Source: Gordius sp. MW1 (lineage: Eukaryota > Nematomorpha > Gordioida > Gordea > Gordiidae). Taken from it: a stretch of 64,000 nt of DNA. Shown in pieces: positions 47,150 to 59,330 of this stretch (positions within the stretch are counted from its first letter, which is position 1; the number at the start of each line of letters is the position of its first letter). The stretch covers positions 5,084,168 to 5,148,167 of the forward strand of contig OZ038531.1 in assembly GCA_964036665.1 (NCBI GenBank), given 5' to 3'. The position numbers and the translations under genes were made by a program. The notes below the pieces were generated by a model that did no database searches, was not told where the DNA came from, and was given only the letters and a program-made list of their open reading frames with translations.

Positions 47150-49628
47150 ACGCGAGTTATTAAGAACATATCATTAATTTGACAAATAGTTTGTTTAGGA
47201 TTTGATATGTTCATTTTTGATTAAATAATATGCAGCTCCATAAATGCATGGCAATTGGATATAGATGAGGGCAAGTTGTATGGTAATTGATTGGTTTGAC
47301 CTTTTCATAGAGTTTTAGTTAATGACATTCAATATGTGGTTTTTATTCTGTTAAATTTGGTCAAGTATTGCATGTATGCATAATAAGACTTTATTTAAGC
47401 AGATAGAGATGAGAGTAATTGATTTATTTAACCTGTTCATAAAGTCCTTAGTTAATGATATCTGATTATATCTTATGTTTTAGCCTTGTATTGCATAAAT
47501 GCATAACAAGATATTCATTTAAAGATTCTAATTGACTAGTTTGATCTCCTTATAAAGTAGCTATGGGTATTTAATTAGTTTTTATTTAGTAAATGATACA
47601 AGTGTCACCTAAAGGCATTGCAAAGTTATATGCAATTATGCATAATTCAGAACTATTTGTATGCTATCCTAATTTTGTATATCTTGAAATCTCATTAAAA
47701 TACTAGCATGATTCTTATTATTTCCTAGTTTTAATAATTTTATGCCATTATTATCTATATTTATATTCTAATATATACATGCATCAAATTTAATTCAAGC
47801 ACTAAGTTACACCATGCAATTGGTAATTATTATAGAAATTAATTTTTTGGTTTTCCACTAATACAATATCAACTACTTTACAATTATTTATTTATATTTT
47901 GTTTATTTACTATCTTAAAGCATTAAAAAATTTCGAGGCCATACAAGCAACCATCATGGGGAATTATCAATGAAGGTGTAATGAATCCAAAACAAAACAT
48001 TTTGTCTTGTATAAGAATTTTTGAATTTTATCACTTACTAGAATTGCACATACCTTTTATAATTATATGTAATTTATTTATGGATTTTCACATATACAGC
48101 ATATAAATCATGTAACAACTTTAACTATTAATTTTTATAAATATTACCTAAGTTTGGTGATAATATTTTTTTTAAAAAAGGAAAAATTTATAAAGTGATA
48201 TACAGACTTTGTCTAATAGTCATTTTGCAAAAATCACTTGCTATGCAGATTTTAACTGTCTGTAATTGCTATGCATATTATGGTATAAATTTAGTTTTTG
48301 TATTATGTGAAAAATAGATTTTAATATTATGCAGAATAAAACTTGTGCAAAAGTTTTAGTTAAGATAAAAAAAATAATAAGCTACAGCTACAATATTAAA
48401 GTCATACAATATGTTTCCCCAAGCTTACAAAAAACATTCTGTAATCTGAAAATTATGATAGAAAAATTTAAGCTGAGCAATTTATCCTTTAAATGGTTAC
48501 ATACAAAGGAATTTAGCATTTATTTAAGATTTGAAACAGACACAATTCACAAAATTTTGTCATTAATTTAAGGCCTTCAAGGAGTATTTAAATCCATAAA
48601 AGTTTAAAGCTCAACGTAGATGGTCAGATAGAAAAACTGCTAATTAAGAAGTTAGATAAATTTAAATACATACAGAGCAGAGATAATTAACTTATTCAGA
48701 AATTTTGGCGCAACCCATTTTCAATTATTGTGTACACCAGGAAAACTACTGATGCATGTTATAAAATTTAGATGCTTGCCTATTGGTTCAAACGTGCAAT
48801 TAATACTGTATACAAAACAATTAGGAGCAAAATATCAATTGCATGCATCTGATGTTTTAAATCCATCTAAAAATACTAATGGCAACTAAAAACATTAAAG
48901 ATTTTATATAATAAAAATAAACGCCTCCTCCCTTTGTGTCTGTCTATGCCCTTTATGAAATTATTATAGAGCCCCCTTAATAGAGATATACAACGGGGCG
49001 TTTCAGTACCCATTTGGAAACCTTTCAACCTGTCAAAGCCCATTCGTATTTTTCCAGAACACGAAAGGTCCGATCCATTTTAAAAACGTTAGCCCTGGCC
49101 CATTAAAAAATCGAAAATTTATGCAAGATTGATTGTTAATTTACTCATATTTTTGTTAAGGTGTTTTAAGGCTTTGACACTCCGTTGGCTAGGTGGGGTC
49201 AATGAGGACCCCAAGCGGTTTATAAATGTTGTAAAAATTAAGTTAGTGATTGTTATAATTTCATTTTTCAGTAGCTTAATAAAATTTATCCTAGAATATC
49301 TGCAAAATTTGGCTTGTTTTTATCGAATAGTTTTTAAGATACAGCGTGTTTTAGATGGCCGGGGTCTTCCAGGACCCCACTTTCCACAACATGAAGCAAA
49401 ATTTTTTTTTCAATATTTTATTGTTTGAAATTTTTATCTTAAACCATTATTCTTAAGCTATTTGTAAAGAAATTTTTTCATAACATTTCCTTTTATTTGA
49501 GATATTTAAATTTTAAACTCAGATTTTAACATGTTGATTTTTCCTCATGGTATACCTAAGTGCTCATTTGCCTAAATTTTCTTGTGCACTTTGATATTTA
49601 AACATCTAACATTTTAAAAAGTTCTATA
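47150..49628. other. AT-rich DNA with a degenerate 125-130-bp periodicity
   Basis: Between about 47225 and 47640 the phrase GTATTGCATAAATGCATAA and variants return at about 47235, 47366 and 47490, spaced 120-130 bp, together with GTTTGACCT and AGTTAATGA-like words. The rest to 49628 shows no gene. A pair of GGGGTC ... GACCCC hairpins lies at 49193-49217 and around 49362-49378. Confidence 0.4.
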
Positions 49629-49801
49629 CATGGGCGTAGCCAGGGGGGAAGGCGGTTGCCCCCCCCCCTCCCCTAAATGGCAAAAAAAAAATTTTTAATG
49701 CAAAAACCCTTAAAAATTAAAAAAATTTACGTTTTGGCCCCCCCCCCTAATTAAACTTCAACGTTTTGCTCACCCCTACCAAAACCTGGCTACGCCCATG
49801 C
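49629..49801. mobile_element. GGCGTAGCC-family MITE, complete copy
   Basis: The ends are inverted: CATGGGCGTAGCCAG (49629) and CTGGCTACGCCCATG (ending about 49800). C tracts lie inside, with an AATGCAAAAACCCTTAAAAA core. This is the clearest copy of the family seen in fragments at 19750, 20222, 32950, 38172, 40620, 41425, 42186, 42700, 44031 and 44493. Confidence 0.8.
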
Positions 49802-50293
49802 GCCCATGTAAAGTTGTAATTGCTACTATGAATCTATTTAAATACTAGAATAATATTTGTAATAGACAAGGAAAAAAAGCTGAAGTTTGGAAGCTATATA
49901 ATGTTCGCTGTGCGAAGATATTATTTAATATCGAGTTGAGTTTATTTAATTTCTATTTAATTCGCTTTGGTTAAATTCGGGCCTCGGGTCTGACCGCCGC
50001 ATCAGGGAGGACTCAAGACCGAGGACAGATTATTTTATAAAATTGTGCCCTAAACCCGACCCCCGTGCAGGGCTCTAAGGGGAACTATAATTGGTCACAT
50101 ATTTTAGTAACTGTTAGTTATACTTACTTTCTATAATATTAAAAATTATTAATAGGTTTGAACGCATTTGCTCAACTGGTCTATAGCTCAAAGGATTTAC
50201 AGTTCATATTTGCAAATCATGCTTATAACTAAACAATCTTATATTTATTCATGTTATAAACGCTTTATAAGGTTGCAAAAATTTATATAATTA

Positions 50294-50775
50294 ATTGCTA
50301 TGCAATTTATGGGCTCACTTTCCATTTGTTTATGTCACGCACCGAGTGTCACGCCGAACGCCTCCGCACCGAACGTGTCACGTTGTTTATTTTTAATTGC
50401 TATGCTGTCTGTGGCTTCGAATCCCGGAGAGGGCAAATTTTTTTTTTAAATTAATATATTGTTCGTGTTATTACCATTGATAATATGACTTTTTGGCCGT
50501 CCGTTGGCTACTGACCATTGAATACAGGCGCGTAGCCAGGATTTTCTCACGGGGGGGGGGGGAATTTCCAAATTTTTTTTGTAACATTATTATTTCAACA
50601 TCAAAAAAAAATATAAACATTAGATATTTTTTTCGGGGGAGGGGGAATTTCTCGTTTCCCCCCCCCCCCCCCCGCTGGCTACGCCACTGATTGAATAAAA
50701 TGACCATTGGCCAAATTGTGAATCGCAATTTTTTTTTGTTTTTTGAATTGCTATATTAGGCTAACATTGATAACA
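50294..50775 (+). repeat. SINE-type copy interrupted by a MITE
   Basis: It starts at the ATTGCTATGCAAT motif. A B-box-like GGCTTCGAATCCCGG lies at about 50410, followed by a T tract and the SINE body (ATTACCATTGATAATATGAC, GGCCGTCCGTTGGCTACTG). The CCAAT-hairpin segment is split by the MITE at 50525-50689 and resumes as ATGACCATTGGCCAAA. Confidence 0.7.
50525..50689. mobile_element. 165-bp hAT MITE with perfect 8-bp duplication
   Basis: The ends read CAGGCGCGTAGCCAGG and GCTGGCTACGCCACTG. The flanks are a perfect octamer ATTGAATA (50517-50524 and 50690-50697), the hAT signature. The insertion splits a SINE between GACC and the rest of its hairpin, so it is younger than that SINE. Long G and C tracts occupy the interior. 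Confidence 0.9.
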
Positions 50776-52405
50776 CTGGTCTACAAATAAAGGTCTTGTG
50801 TAGGGCTGCACCGATATCAAATTTTCAACCGATACCGATACTACGATATTTAAATAAATATACCGATAATATTTTACATCTTATAAAAATTAGACTTGTT
50901 AATTAATATTTATAAAGCTTTATTTAAAATATTCCAATTTTTTTTTCATAAATAGTAATTTTTCGATAGTCTCAGGTAGAAGAGATCTTCCATTATCAAT
51001 ATCACCAGTTATACTAAAAATAGATTCAGAAGGGATATTGTTTATATATTATTGGATGATTATTAAGGATATGTTTTCTAAGATTTGTGGTGTTAAAACT
51101 AATTGATGTCTTGCCACCTCTTAAAACTTTTTTATTGCAGTTATCAATTGTACAGGCTGCAATATGTGCTGACGCTGAGTTCTCATCAATTATAAAATAA
51201 TTCCAAATTAATGACTTGCTTTTACTTTTAGACCTAAATACATTATATTGTAAATTGTAAATACGAACTAACTTACATAGTAATATAAATAAGTGGCGGT
51301 AGAAATTTGAATGAATGAATCAATGAAAAAATAAATAAGATTTAAGAGCAATTAAGTAAAATTTAATTTAAAAAGTATATAGATAGATATACAGCTCTAA
51401 CAAATATAATATTTGTAAAAAAAGTTTCAAGTATCGGTATCGGTACGATTAATAACCGATACAGGTATCGTCAAAAAATCGTGATATCGGCACCGATACC
51501 AATATCGGTGCAGCCCTAGTCTTGTGTAATCAACCGGGAAACGGTCAACATATTCTGATAGAGTTTTTTGTGGTGAACACAAATATGTTTTTCGTTGTTT
51601 TCCTATATGTCAAGTTTTTTAGATATTTCGATTCAAAGTTGCGAAAATGACCGTTTTTGACGCTCAATAGAGCGATATTGAATGGCTAAAATTTTTTTAA
51701 ACCTCTAAGTGGTAGAACTAACTTAGGGTAAAATATTGAAAAATGATTTTTTTCCTATTGTTTTTACTTTTTCCAATATATCGAATTTCAATTAGTCCTT
51801 ATGCGAAGCGGTATCCAGCCTCCCTCCCTCTTTATCTGATTGGGTTTATAACACTATACTCTTGGTGCATGTGAGTGATTGATGGATGATGTGGGGGTAT
51901 GGGTGTGTAAAAGTAGTGGCGTAATACGAGCTATTCCTCTAGTAGAGAGGGAGGACAGGCGTAGTAGTAGGAATAGTTCGTATTAACCCACTACTCTTGC
52001 ACCCACCACACTCATCAATCACTTACATGCACTAAGGGTATAGTGTTATATAAGCAAATAAGCCAATTAGATAGAGAGGGAGTGAGGCTCAACGATTTCG
52101 CATAGGGACTAATTGCATTTTTGATATATTGGAAAAAGTAAAAACAATAGGGAAAAAAATCATTTTTCAATGTTTTACCCTAAGTTGGTTCTACCACTTA
52201 AAGGTTAAAATTTTTTTTAGCTATTCAATATCGCTCTATTGAGCGTCAAAAAGGGTCAAAAACGGTCATTTTCGCAACTTTGAATCGAAATATCTAAAAA
52301 ACTTGACGTATAAGAAAAAAACGAAAAACATATTTGTGTTCACCAAAAAAACTCTATCAGAATATGTTGACCGTTTCCCCGTTGATTTTTTTTGTAGACC
52401 AGTGT
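50774..52405. mobile_element. Long foldback element (palindrome with about 440-bp arms)
   Basis: The left arm begins ACACTGGTCTACAAA; the right arm ends TTTGTAGACCAGTGT. Nearly every word of the left arm is met in reverse complement in the right one, for example AAACGGTCAACATATTCTGA, TGACCGTTTTTGACGCTCAA and TTAGGGTAAAATATTGAAAA. The centre lies near 51950. Without the hAT nested in its left arm the element is about 907 bp. No coding frame is present. The ends and a TA at or near each edge suggest a Tc1/mariner-related foldback, but this is inferred. Confidence 0.9.
50802..51518 (-). mobile_element. Nested hAT element, 717 bp, 8-bp duplication
   Basis: The ends are TAGGGCTGCACCGATAT and its complement ATATCGGTGCAGCCCTA. 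A perfect octamer GTCTTGTG flanks it (50794-50801 and 51519-51526). On the minus strand near 51060-50945 a transposase end reads IPSESIFSITGDIDNGRSLL, then EKLLF, the hAT dimerisation motif. It is an internally deleted, non-autonomous hAT inside the left arm of the foldback element. Confidence 0.93.
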
Positions 52406-53232
52406 ATTTACTCTTGCCCCCCCCCCTACAAGGGCCTATACCTCTACTGATATGGGCCCCTGTGCCCCCCCCTCCCTACAAAGGCTTATGCCTCTACTGA
52501 TGTGGGTTCGAATCGGAGAGGACAATTTTTTTATTTTTTTTTAAATTTTCTTGTTTATACCATTGATAATATGACTTTTAATTGCTATGTATTCTATGGG
52601 TTCACTTTCCATTTTCCGATGTCTTGCATCGAATGTCTTGTCACACACCGAATGTCTTGTCACGCTTTTCGTCGTGTTTACCACTGAGACCGCTTGGAAT
52701 TCGAATAAGCCATCTTAAGTACGATACCCTGTGCTCCTTCCCACAAACGCCTATGCCTCTACTGATGTGGGTTCGAATCCCGGGGAGGCCAAATTTTTTT
52801 AAATTGATATATTGTTTTTGTTAATACCATTGATTATATCAGTTTTTGGCCGTCCGCTGGCTGCTGACCGATGAAAAAAATGACCATTGGCCAAACCAAA
52901 GTGTGATTCGAAATTTCTTTTCGTTTTTTTTTAGCTAACATTGATAATTACCCTGTGCCCCCCCTACAAGAGCCTATGCCTCTACTGATATGGGTCCCTG
53001 TGCCCCCCCCCCCCACAAAGGCCTATGCCTCTACTGATGTGGGTTCGAATCCCGGGGAGGCCAAAATTTTTTTTATTTTTTTTTTAAATTAATATATTGT
53101 TTTTGTTTATACCATTGATAATATGGCTTTTTGGCCGTCCGCTGGCTGCTGACCAATGAAAAAAAATGACCATTGGCCAAAGTGTGAATCGAAATTTTTT
53201 TTTCGTTTTTTTTGGCTAACATCGATAATTAC
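52406..53232 (+). repeat. Array of tRNA-derived SINE copies
   Basis: At least three partial or complete copies follow each other. Heads with GTGGGTTCGAATCCCGG (B box) lie at about 52500, 52765 and 53039. Bodies with TACCATTGATAATATG and GGCCGTCCGCTGGCTGCTG lie at about 52824 and 53113. The linking phrase CCTATGCCTCTACTGATGTG precedes each head. Runs of C (for example near 52420 and 53007) lie between. Confidence 0.8.
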
Positions 53233-53261
53233 CCTGTGCGCTAGAGCCCTGCAAAGTCACT

Positions 53262-53575
53262 TTTTTTTAACCCGAACCCGACCCGAAAGCTTTTAGATTT
53301 TTTTAACCCGACCCCGACCCAAAAGCGTTTAGAATTTTTTAACCCGAACCCGACCCGAAAGGGTTTTAAAATTTTTTAACCCAAACCGACCCGACCCGAA
53401 AGTAAAAAAAGTGTAAAGCTTTTAAATTTCTTAACCCGAACCCGACCCGAAAGCGTTTAAAATTTTTTAACCCGAACCCGACCCGACCCAAAAGCGTTTC
53501 AAAATTTTTCAACCCAAACCCGACCCGAAAGCGTTTTAAGCCAAACCCAACCCGACCCGAAAGTAAAAAAAAGTG
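53262..53575. repeat. Tandem sub-terminal repeat, about 36-bp period
   Basis: About eight degenerate units of AACCCGAACCCGACCCGAAA followed by GCGTTTAAAATTTTTT lie head to tail just inside the left end of the outer hAT. Repeats of this kind are typical transposase-binding sub-terminal arrays in hAT elements; that role is inferred. Confidence 0.75.
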
Positions 53576-53781
53576 ATTGGTGTAAAATTGATTTTGATGG
53601 TTTTAAATGGCAACAAAATATTATCTCCAAAAATACAACAACAGATTTAACAACATTTTAAAACATGTTTGCCAGAAGTGAAAGCATTAGAAAAAAGGTA
53701 GATTCTAATTCAGAATTTTTTTTAGTATATTTCACCCAAAGTATCCCACTTAACAAGCCATTCATTATCTTCAGTAGGGAC

Positions 53782-56217
53782 CAGAGGTGGGCGCGGGCCT
53801 AATTTTTTATTCACGGCCCGCCCACTCACGGTGGTATTAAAAAAAATTCACGCCCACTCACGAAGGGCAATATTTTGATTCACGCACGTCACGCCCGAAA
53901 ATTCACGGTGTTTTTAAATTTTTCAAAAGTGGTAATGGTAACCTATAATTATACACTTTTTTGAATTTATTCTATTTATTTCTATAATTCCATAACAAAA
54001 AATAATTACAATTTATAAATTGAAATTTTTATTTAAAAATAGAATAATATCCATGTTTTTTGATTTTAATTGAGTACGCCTTTCCTCCAACAAGCGATTG
54101 GCTACAGAGAACAATCTTTCACTAGATGCCGAACTTGCAGGGGCCGATAAAATTTTACTCGCTGATTTTTTCAAAAAAGGAAACGAATTTTCATGCTTCC
54201 AAAACTTCAAAATACTTTCATTATTATTTGTCTTTTGAGCGATGAATCTTTTAAGTTCATCCTCGCAGCTTTCTTCAATAGATGGTGAGGGTTCATCAGT
54301 ATCATCTAGAAATTCTCTAAATGTTTCATTTAGAATATTAGGTTTCTTGTGAGTGTAGGACGAATTATGACAGCTAATAGTTGGTGTTGGCATTGACTCA
54401 TTCATATCATATTTTATGACATTTAGCATTTTTATGGTAGTTTTATATATATCGTTTTTTTCTTCTTCTGATAAAAACTTAAGGCTTTTGAAATTGGGAT
54501 CCAAAATTAAGCCTACTTTATGTAGGGGCTGCATGATGAATCTTTCTTTTAAAAGACATCCAGTCCTGATTTTTAAGGTTTCTATTATTGTTGTATCCCC
54601 TTCAGAGGGTTGACAAAACTTCAATAATTTTTGTCGCCACAGATAAACTTCATTTATTGTGGGATGAGAATAGGCACTCAGATTTTCCGAGCATTCTTTA
54701 AATATTGATAATTCTAACTGCCGTAAGATGGTAATATCAATAGTGGCTAGTCAATTTAATTCTTGCTTGCTAAGCAAGTACACCTGAATTTCGGAATATG
54801 ATTTTAAGAAACTCTGTATCATGATATATACAGAGTTCCATCTAGTTGTCACATCTTGTTTAAGAGTATAGCCTAGTTTGCTGTTAGCTGTTGATTGCTT
54901 GAAATACTGTACTATTTTTTTCACACCATTTATATTTTCAGTTATTTCATGTAAACAATTATCAAAAATATAATGCATAATGTTGTTTAATATATGGCAT
55001 ATGCAGGGTAGCCTTTCATCATCTCTAAATGCACATATTAGGTTTGCCCCGTTATCAGTTACCACTATACATTTACTTAAATAATTTTCTATGTCTGTGT
55101 ATTCTTCCAAAATTGAATTTATTTTAATTTTGATATTGACTCCTGTTTTTTTTCATCCATTACCCTTGTAGCCAAAACAAATGATTTTAATTCAAAATCC
55201 TTATTGATAACATGCCCAGTAATAGTTAAAAAACTACGATTTTTATACTTATCTGTCCAAAAGTCGGTGGTTATGGACAAGTAATTGTTTTTGAAAGCTT
55301 TTTATCTTAATTTTAATTTCTTCATATATTTTTGGGGCTACTGTATTCATAAGAGTTTTTCTACTAACAAGTATACCTTTTATATTTTGTTGTCCATATG
55401 TAACACCAACATTAATTAACTCTTGGCCAAGCTTATAAAATCCTTCACTTTCTGTAGCATTTAAAGGTCGTAGATCTTTACATATAAAATATAACTGATT
55501 TTTTTGTAAACCTGCTTTTGATTTATCTGATATTTGTCTTTTAAACAAGTTATATATTGACTCAGAATGTTTTGTTATATTTTTTATGACACATTTATGT
55601 CTTAATAAACCAGCAGTTCCTGTTTTACATTTATATGACATCACGTTTAAGCAACTTGTACATTTTACAAAATTTTGTAAGGTACCTTTATAATAAATTG
55701 TTAAGAAGTTATCCCATATCTTGCTTTTTCTGTTTTCTGGAGCTTTAAATTCAATATCAATGTCTTTCTTTCTTATTTTAGTTAACATCTCTGATTTTGA
55801 AATTGAAATCATGTCCATCTCAATTATTTCATTAATATCTCCTTCACCACTGCTTTGTGTATGATTACTATAAATGATAAAGATAAATGAAAATAAAACA
55901 TATTTAAATTTATGTATTACCATATTTCCATTGATTTATTATTTTTCATTGGTTGTTGTAGGTGTCCCATCAACTTGCCGAAAACAATCTCGCCGAATTT
56001 AATGTCCCACAAAATAATAAATAATATATATATTTTTTAAAATTATAAATCTGCAAATTTATATTAATAAAAAACAATTTTAAAAATTAAAATCTCCGTG
56101 ATTTATGGAAATTTGTGTTCACGCCTCCGTGATTTATGGAAAATTTTGGAAACGCCTACTAATTTAAAATTTCTTCACATTCACGCCGCGTAATTTCACG
56201 GCCCGCGCCCACCTCTA
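53782..56217 (-). mobile_element. hAT element, 2.4 kb, nearly complete
   Basis: The ends are CAGAGGTGGGCGCGGGCC and its complement GGCCCGCGCCCACCTCTA. A perfect octamer GTAGGGAC flanks it (53774-53781 and 56218-56225). It carries one transposase on the minus strand and sits inside another hAT, so it is the youngest layer of a three-level nest (SINE, hAT, hAT). Confidence 0.95.
54013..55923 (-). pseudogene. hAT transposase with two frameshifts and one stop
   Basis: Read on the minus strand from 55923, the order is: a BED-like zinc finger (KSKIWDNFLTIYYKG, VKCTSCLNVM, then a GLLRHKC end), a helical linker, and the first catalytic Asp block TDFWTDKYKNRSFLTITGH (about 55265-55205). The second catalytic block VVTDNGANLICAF follows (about 55060), then DVTTRWNSVYIMIQS. 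The dimerisation domain is at the end (ASSASSERLFSVANRLLEER, to 54013). A frameshift near 55285 breaks the frame before the first Asp. Another, in an A tract near 55145, restores it. A TGA at 54753-54751 is the only other stop. The copy is inactive but only slightly decayed. Confidence 0.92.
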
Positions 56218-56828
56218 GTAGGGACCATAAAAAATGCAGATATTAAACTTTTGATAAATTAAAATGAGTCTGTCTTTATTATCAAGCAATTTTGATTTTA
56301 AGGCTAATAATAATGGTTGTGGATTGTGCGGAAATGAAAGGAGACAATTTGATCATTTTTTTTAAAACTCTATTTTTTTGATTATGTTTTTTATACATTT
56401 TAATCATTCGTTCAATAAATAATCATGATAATTTTATTTTATTCTAGTGTATATTAGACCTTAAAGCAAGTTGAGCATCAATATTTAAAAAAGAAATATG
56501 AGGGTTCACAAAATCGTTAATAAGTTTTTCGATATTAATTTTATGTTTATTATAATTTATAGCATCATTGAAGATATTCTACCTTTCTGACTTTTAAATT
56601 GCGCAAATCCAAAATTCAGATATAACTTAAAAGATTGAATGTATGAGATAAATTAATCACATGTTTCAAAATTAATTATAAAATATTATATATAATGGCA
56701 TTAATTTAAACGATATGTCTATTATGCAATATAAGATTTATAACCTTTAACCCGACCCGGCCCAAGTTTAAATTTTTTTTTACCCGAACCCAACTTTCGG
56801 GTTACCCGTGCAGGGCTCTACCTGTGCC

Positions 56829-57310
56829 CCCCCCCCTACAAGAGCCTATGCCTCTACTTATATGAATCCCTGTGCCCCCCCCCCCGCCTACAAAGGCCTA
56901 TGCCTCTACTGATGTGGGTTCGAATCCCGGGGAGGCCATTTATTTATTTTTTTTGTTTAAATTAATATATTGTTTTTATTAATACCATTGATAATATGGC
57001 TTTTTGGCCGTCCGCTGGCTGCTGACCAATATAAAAAATGACCATTGGCCAAAGTGTAAATCGAATTTTTTTTCGTTTTTTTATTCTTATGTATTTATAT
57101 CCACATTTACCGTGTCCTGGCTGCTGACCAATAAAAAAATGACCATTGGCCAAAGTGTGAATCTAAATTTTTTTTTTTGACTCTTATGTATTAATAGACC
57201 GTCTCTTGGTACTGACCAATGTAAAAAAATGACCATTGACCAAAGTGTGAATCGAAATTTTTTTTTCGTTTTTTTTGACTCTTTTGTATTAATAGACCGA
57301 CTCTTTGACC
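56829..57310 (+). repeat. SINE copy with tandem tail units
   Basis: The B-box-like GTGGGTTCGAATCCCGG lies near 56917, then a T tract and ATACCATTGATAATATGGC. Four tail units follow with GGCTGCTGACCAAT-like cores at about 57016, 57117, 57206 and 57298, the last ones decaying. Each keeps ACCATTGGCCAAAGTGTG or a variant. Confidence 0.8.
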
Positions 57311-57319
57311 AATAGAACA

Positions 57320-58735
57320 ATTTAACACCTGTAAATTTTTTGAGATATACTTACGATACCTGTGGCATTTTTAGATGCGCGGTAGTAACAGGCAATAACA
57401 AAGCTATTGCGTGTTGCTGCTCATTGTGACATTTTGTGAGCGCGGTCGTAACAGGCAATAACGGAACTATTGCATATCGCTGCTCGTTTCGTCGCAAGTT
57501 TATTTATTGTTTTAATTCATACCGTCACATGTAGTTTTTTTATTATATTTTGCTCCAATAAAGGTGCACATCTTTTGATAAAACATAAGCAGTACAATGG
57601 CTCTTTTCCTCTAATTACTGTAAATCTACAGGCTAAAAGCATAGGAAACAATTAAAAATTAATTAAAAAGATATCAGTCTGTCGCTGTCACATGAATGAC
57701 ATCTTTAGCTTCGCACTAAGCGTTTACTGCCTTCTTTTATTATACAAAAACTCGCCTCCTAAAAATTTCTAATTCACAAAACTATACCCTTTATCTTTAA
57801 CCCGTAGATATCCCTATTCTCCCCCATCCTTTCAATAGCTTAAACACTGGCGTTTGCTGTTTTTTTAATTTTTATTTTTAGTTAGTACAGGGTTAAACTA
57901 GGTAATAGGTAAAACTTGGTAGCTAAAGTCGGGCATGAACTTTAGCTTTTGCCAGTAATATTATTTGCTATACAATTATGGCCATTCCAACATAAATTGC
58001 ATAGCAAATATGCTTTGTTTATACGTAGTATAAAAGAGTAATAGATGTGTATGAAGATTTGAAGCAAAGATATCTGAAGCAGGGACTATCCTTGGCTAAA
58101 CGCCCCAGTTACGCCCGAAGGGCGTATCTTTCATAGCTTCGATTGAATGCTTTATAATTAGTTAATATGCATTTACAATATTTAATATTATTATATATAA
58201 TAGATATAATTATAAAATAATAATGAAATTTTAATTTTTAATTATTGAGTTGTGCAGTATATGAATTGTGCAATAGACGATTTGAATATAAATCGTTTTG
58301 AATATTAAAGTCAATTGTCTAGTTTGCGTTTTTCGGTTTTAAATTAAATTTTCTGGGCGGAATAAATGTGAATATTGTTATTCTTTTTCTTTTCGTATAT
58401 ATTCTGATTAATATTCAAATATCAATGGATATTTTTAAAGAGAATATTTACATTTAGATAAAATGACTACAGTTAAAACAGTTTAAATGCTAACGTTTCT
58501 AAACAATTTTTTGTTAAATTCGCATACAATTTCAATAATTTCACTCAATTTATAAAAAATCACTGATCCAGGGAAAAAATTTATAAATAAACTAGGGCAT
58601 CATTTTCATAATAATTTTCTTATAATCTTAAAAATTCTAATTATTATTAAAGCTAATCGTTAAATTAAGGGTGCTGTGTTTTAGATTTAAATTTACAATA
58701 AAAGTGTTTATCCATGATAGTTTAAATACTTATTA
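57320..58735. other. AT-rich DNA, no gene seen
   Basis: No exon was recognised. Two related 60-bp stretches at 57380 and 57440 share CGGTCGTAACAGGCAATAAC-like words (GTAGTAACAGGCAATAACAA). A copy of ATTGCATAGCAAATATGC at about 57996 matches 36013. Confidence 0.45.
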
Positions 58736-58739
58736 TTAG

Positions 58740-59330
58740 AGCCATGCGAAATGGATTTCCTTCGGCCCGCGCCTGGCCCTATCCCGACATTTTTTTCCCG
58801 AGCCCGACCCGAGCTTAATAAAATTTTCTATTTTGTCCCAAACCGAGCCACTTTTATTCAAATTTTACTTTTGAAAATTAATTAATAAATATTAAATCAA
58901 TTTGAATTGTAATTTAAAACTAGGATAAATTTGGAATTAAAAAATTCATTTTCAATTTCCCTTTGGAAAAATTATTCAAATATTCAAAACGTAAAAATCT
59001 AATTTTATAAACTTTTATTTTTTAAAGTTTTATTAGCTCCGACTGATATATATAAATAAATATTAGAATAATATTGGCAATTTTAACAGGAAATTATTAT
59101 AGCTAGGAGGAAGGACTGGAGTTTTTAAAAGCTATATTATATAGGGTAAGAAATTAATTATTTTATTACTAGTCTGGTTCATTTACATCAAATGTTATAA
59201 TGGGTTAGTTGTTGGATTTAATTCAGGGAGGGCTCCAGCCTAAGGTCGAGCTACACCATCAAGTCCGACCTGAGCCCGTATTTTTTTTTTTTATTTTGCC
59301 CGACCCCGGCCCTGCCATAAACTCTCTCGG
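58740..59330. repeat. GAGCCCGACC-rich hAT-like remnant
   Basis: GC-rich patches at 58760-58815 (CCCGAGCCCGACCCGAGC) and 59260-59320 (CCTGAGCCCG, CCCGACCCCGGCCCTGCC) flank AT-rich DNA. This is the layout of the other hAT elements here, but true ends and a target duplication are not visible. Confidence 0.4.

Larger units (their letters stand above)
53241..56820. mobile_element. Outer hAT element inserted in the SINE array
   Basis: The ends are inverted: TAGAGCCCTGCAAAG (53242) and GTGCAGGGCTCTA (ending 56820). The flanking octamers are CCTGTGCG and CCTGTGCC. In neighbouring SINE copies the same junction is uninterrupted CCTGTGCCCCC, so the insertion into the SINE is clear. The left sub-terminal region is a tandem array and the right one contains TTAACCCGACCCGG. 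Its interior is occupied by a second hAT (53782-56217). Apart from that it shows no recognisable transposase. Confidence 0.85.

Noticed and set aside
49129..49428. 99-codon plus-strand frame with hydrophobic segments
   Set aside because: It has no start context or splice evidence, and overlaps GGGGTC/GACCCC hairpin sequence of a probable repeat.
57087..57320. Minus-strand frame of 77 codons
   Set aside because: It is a reading of repeated SINE-tail units; repeated peptide words reflect the tandem DNA.
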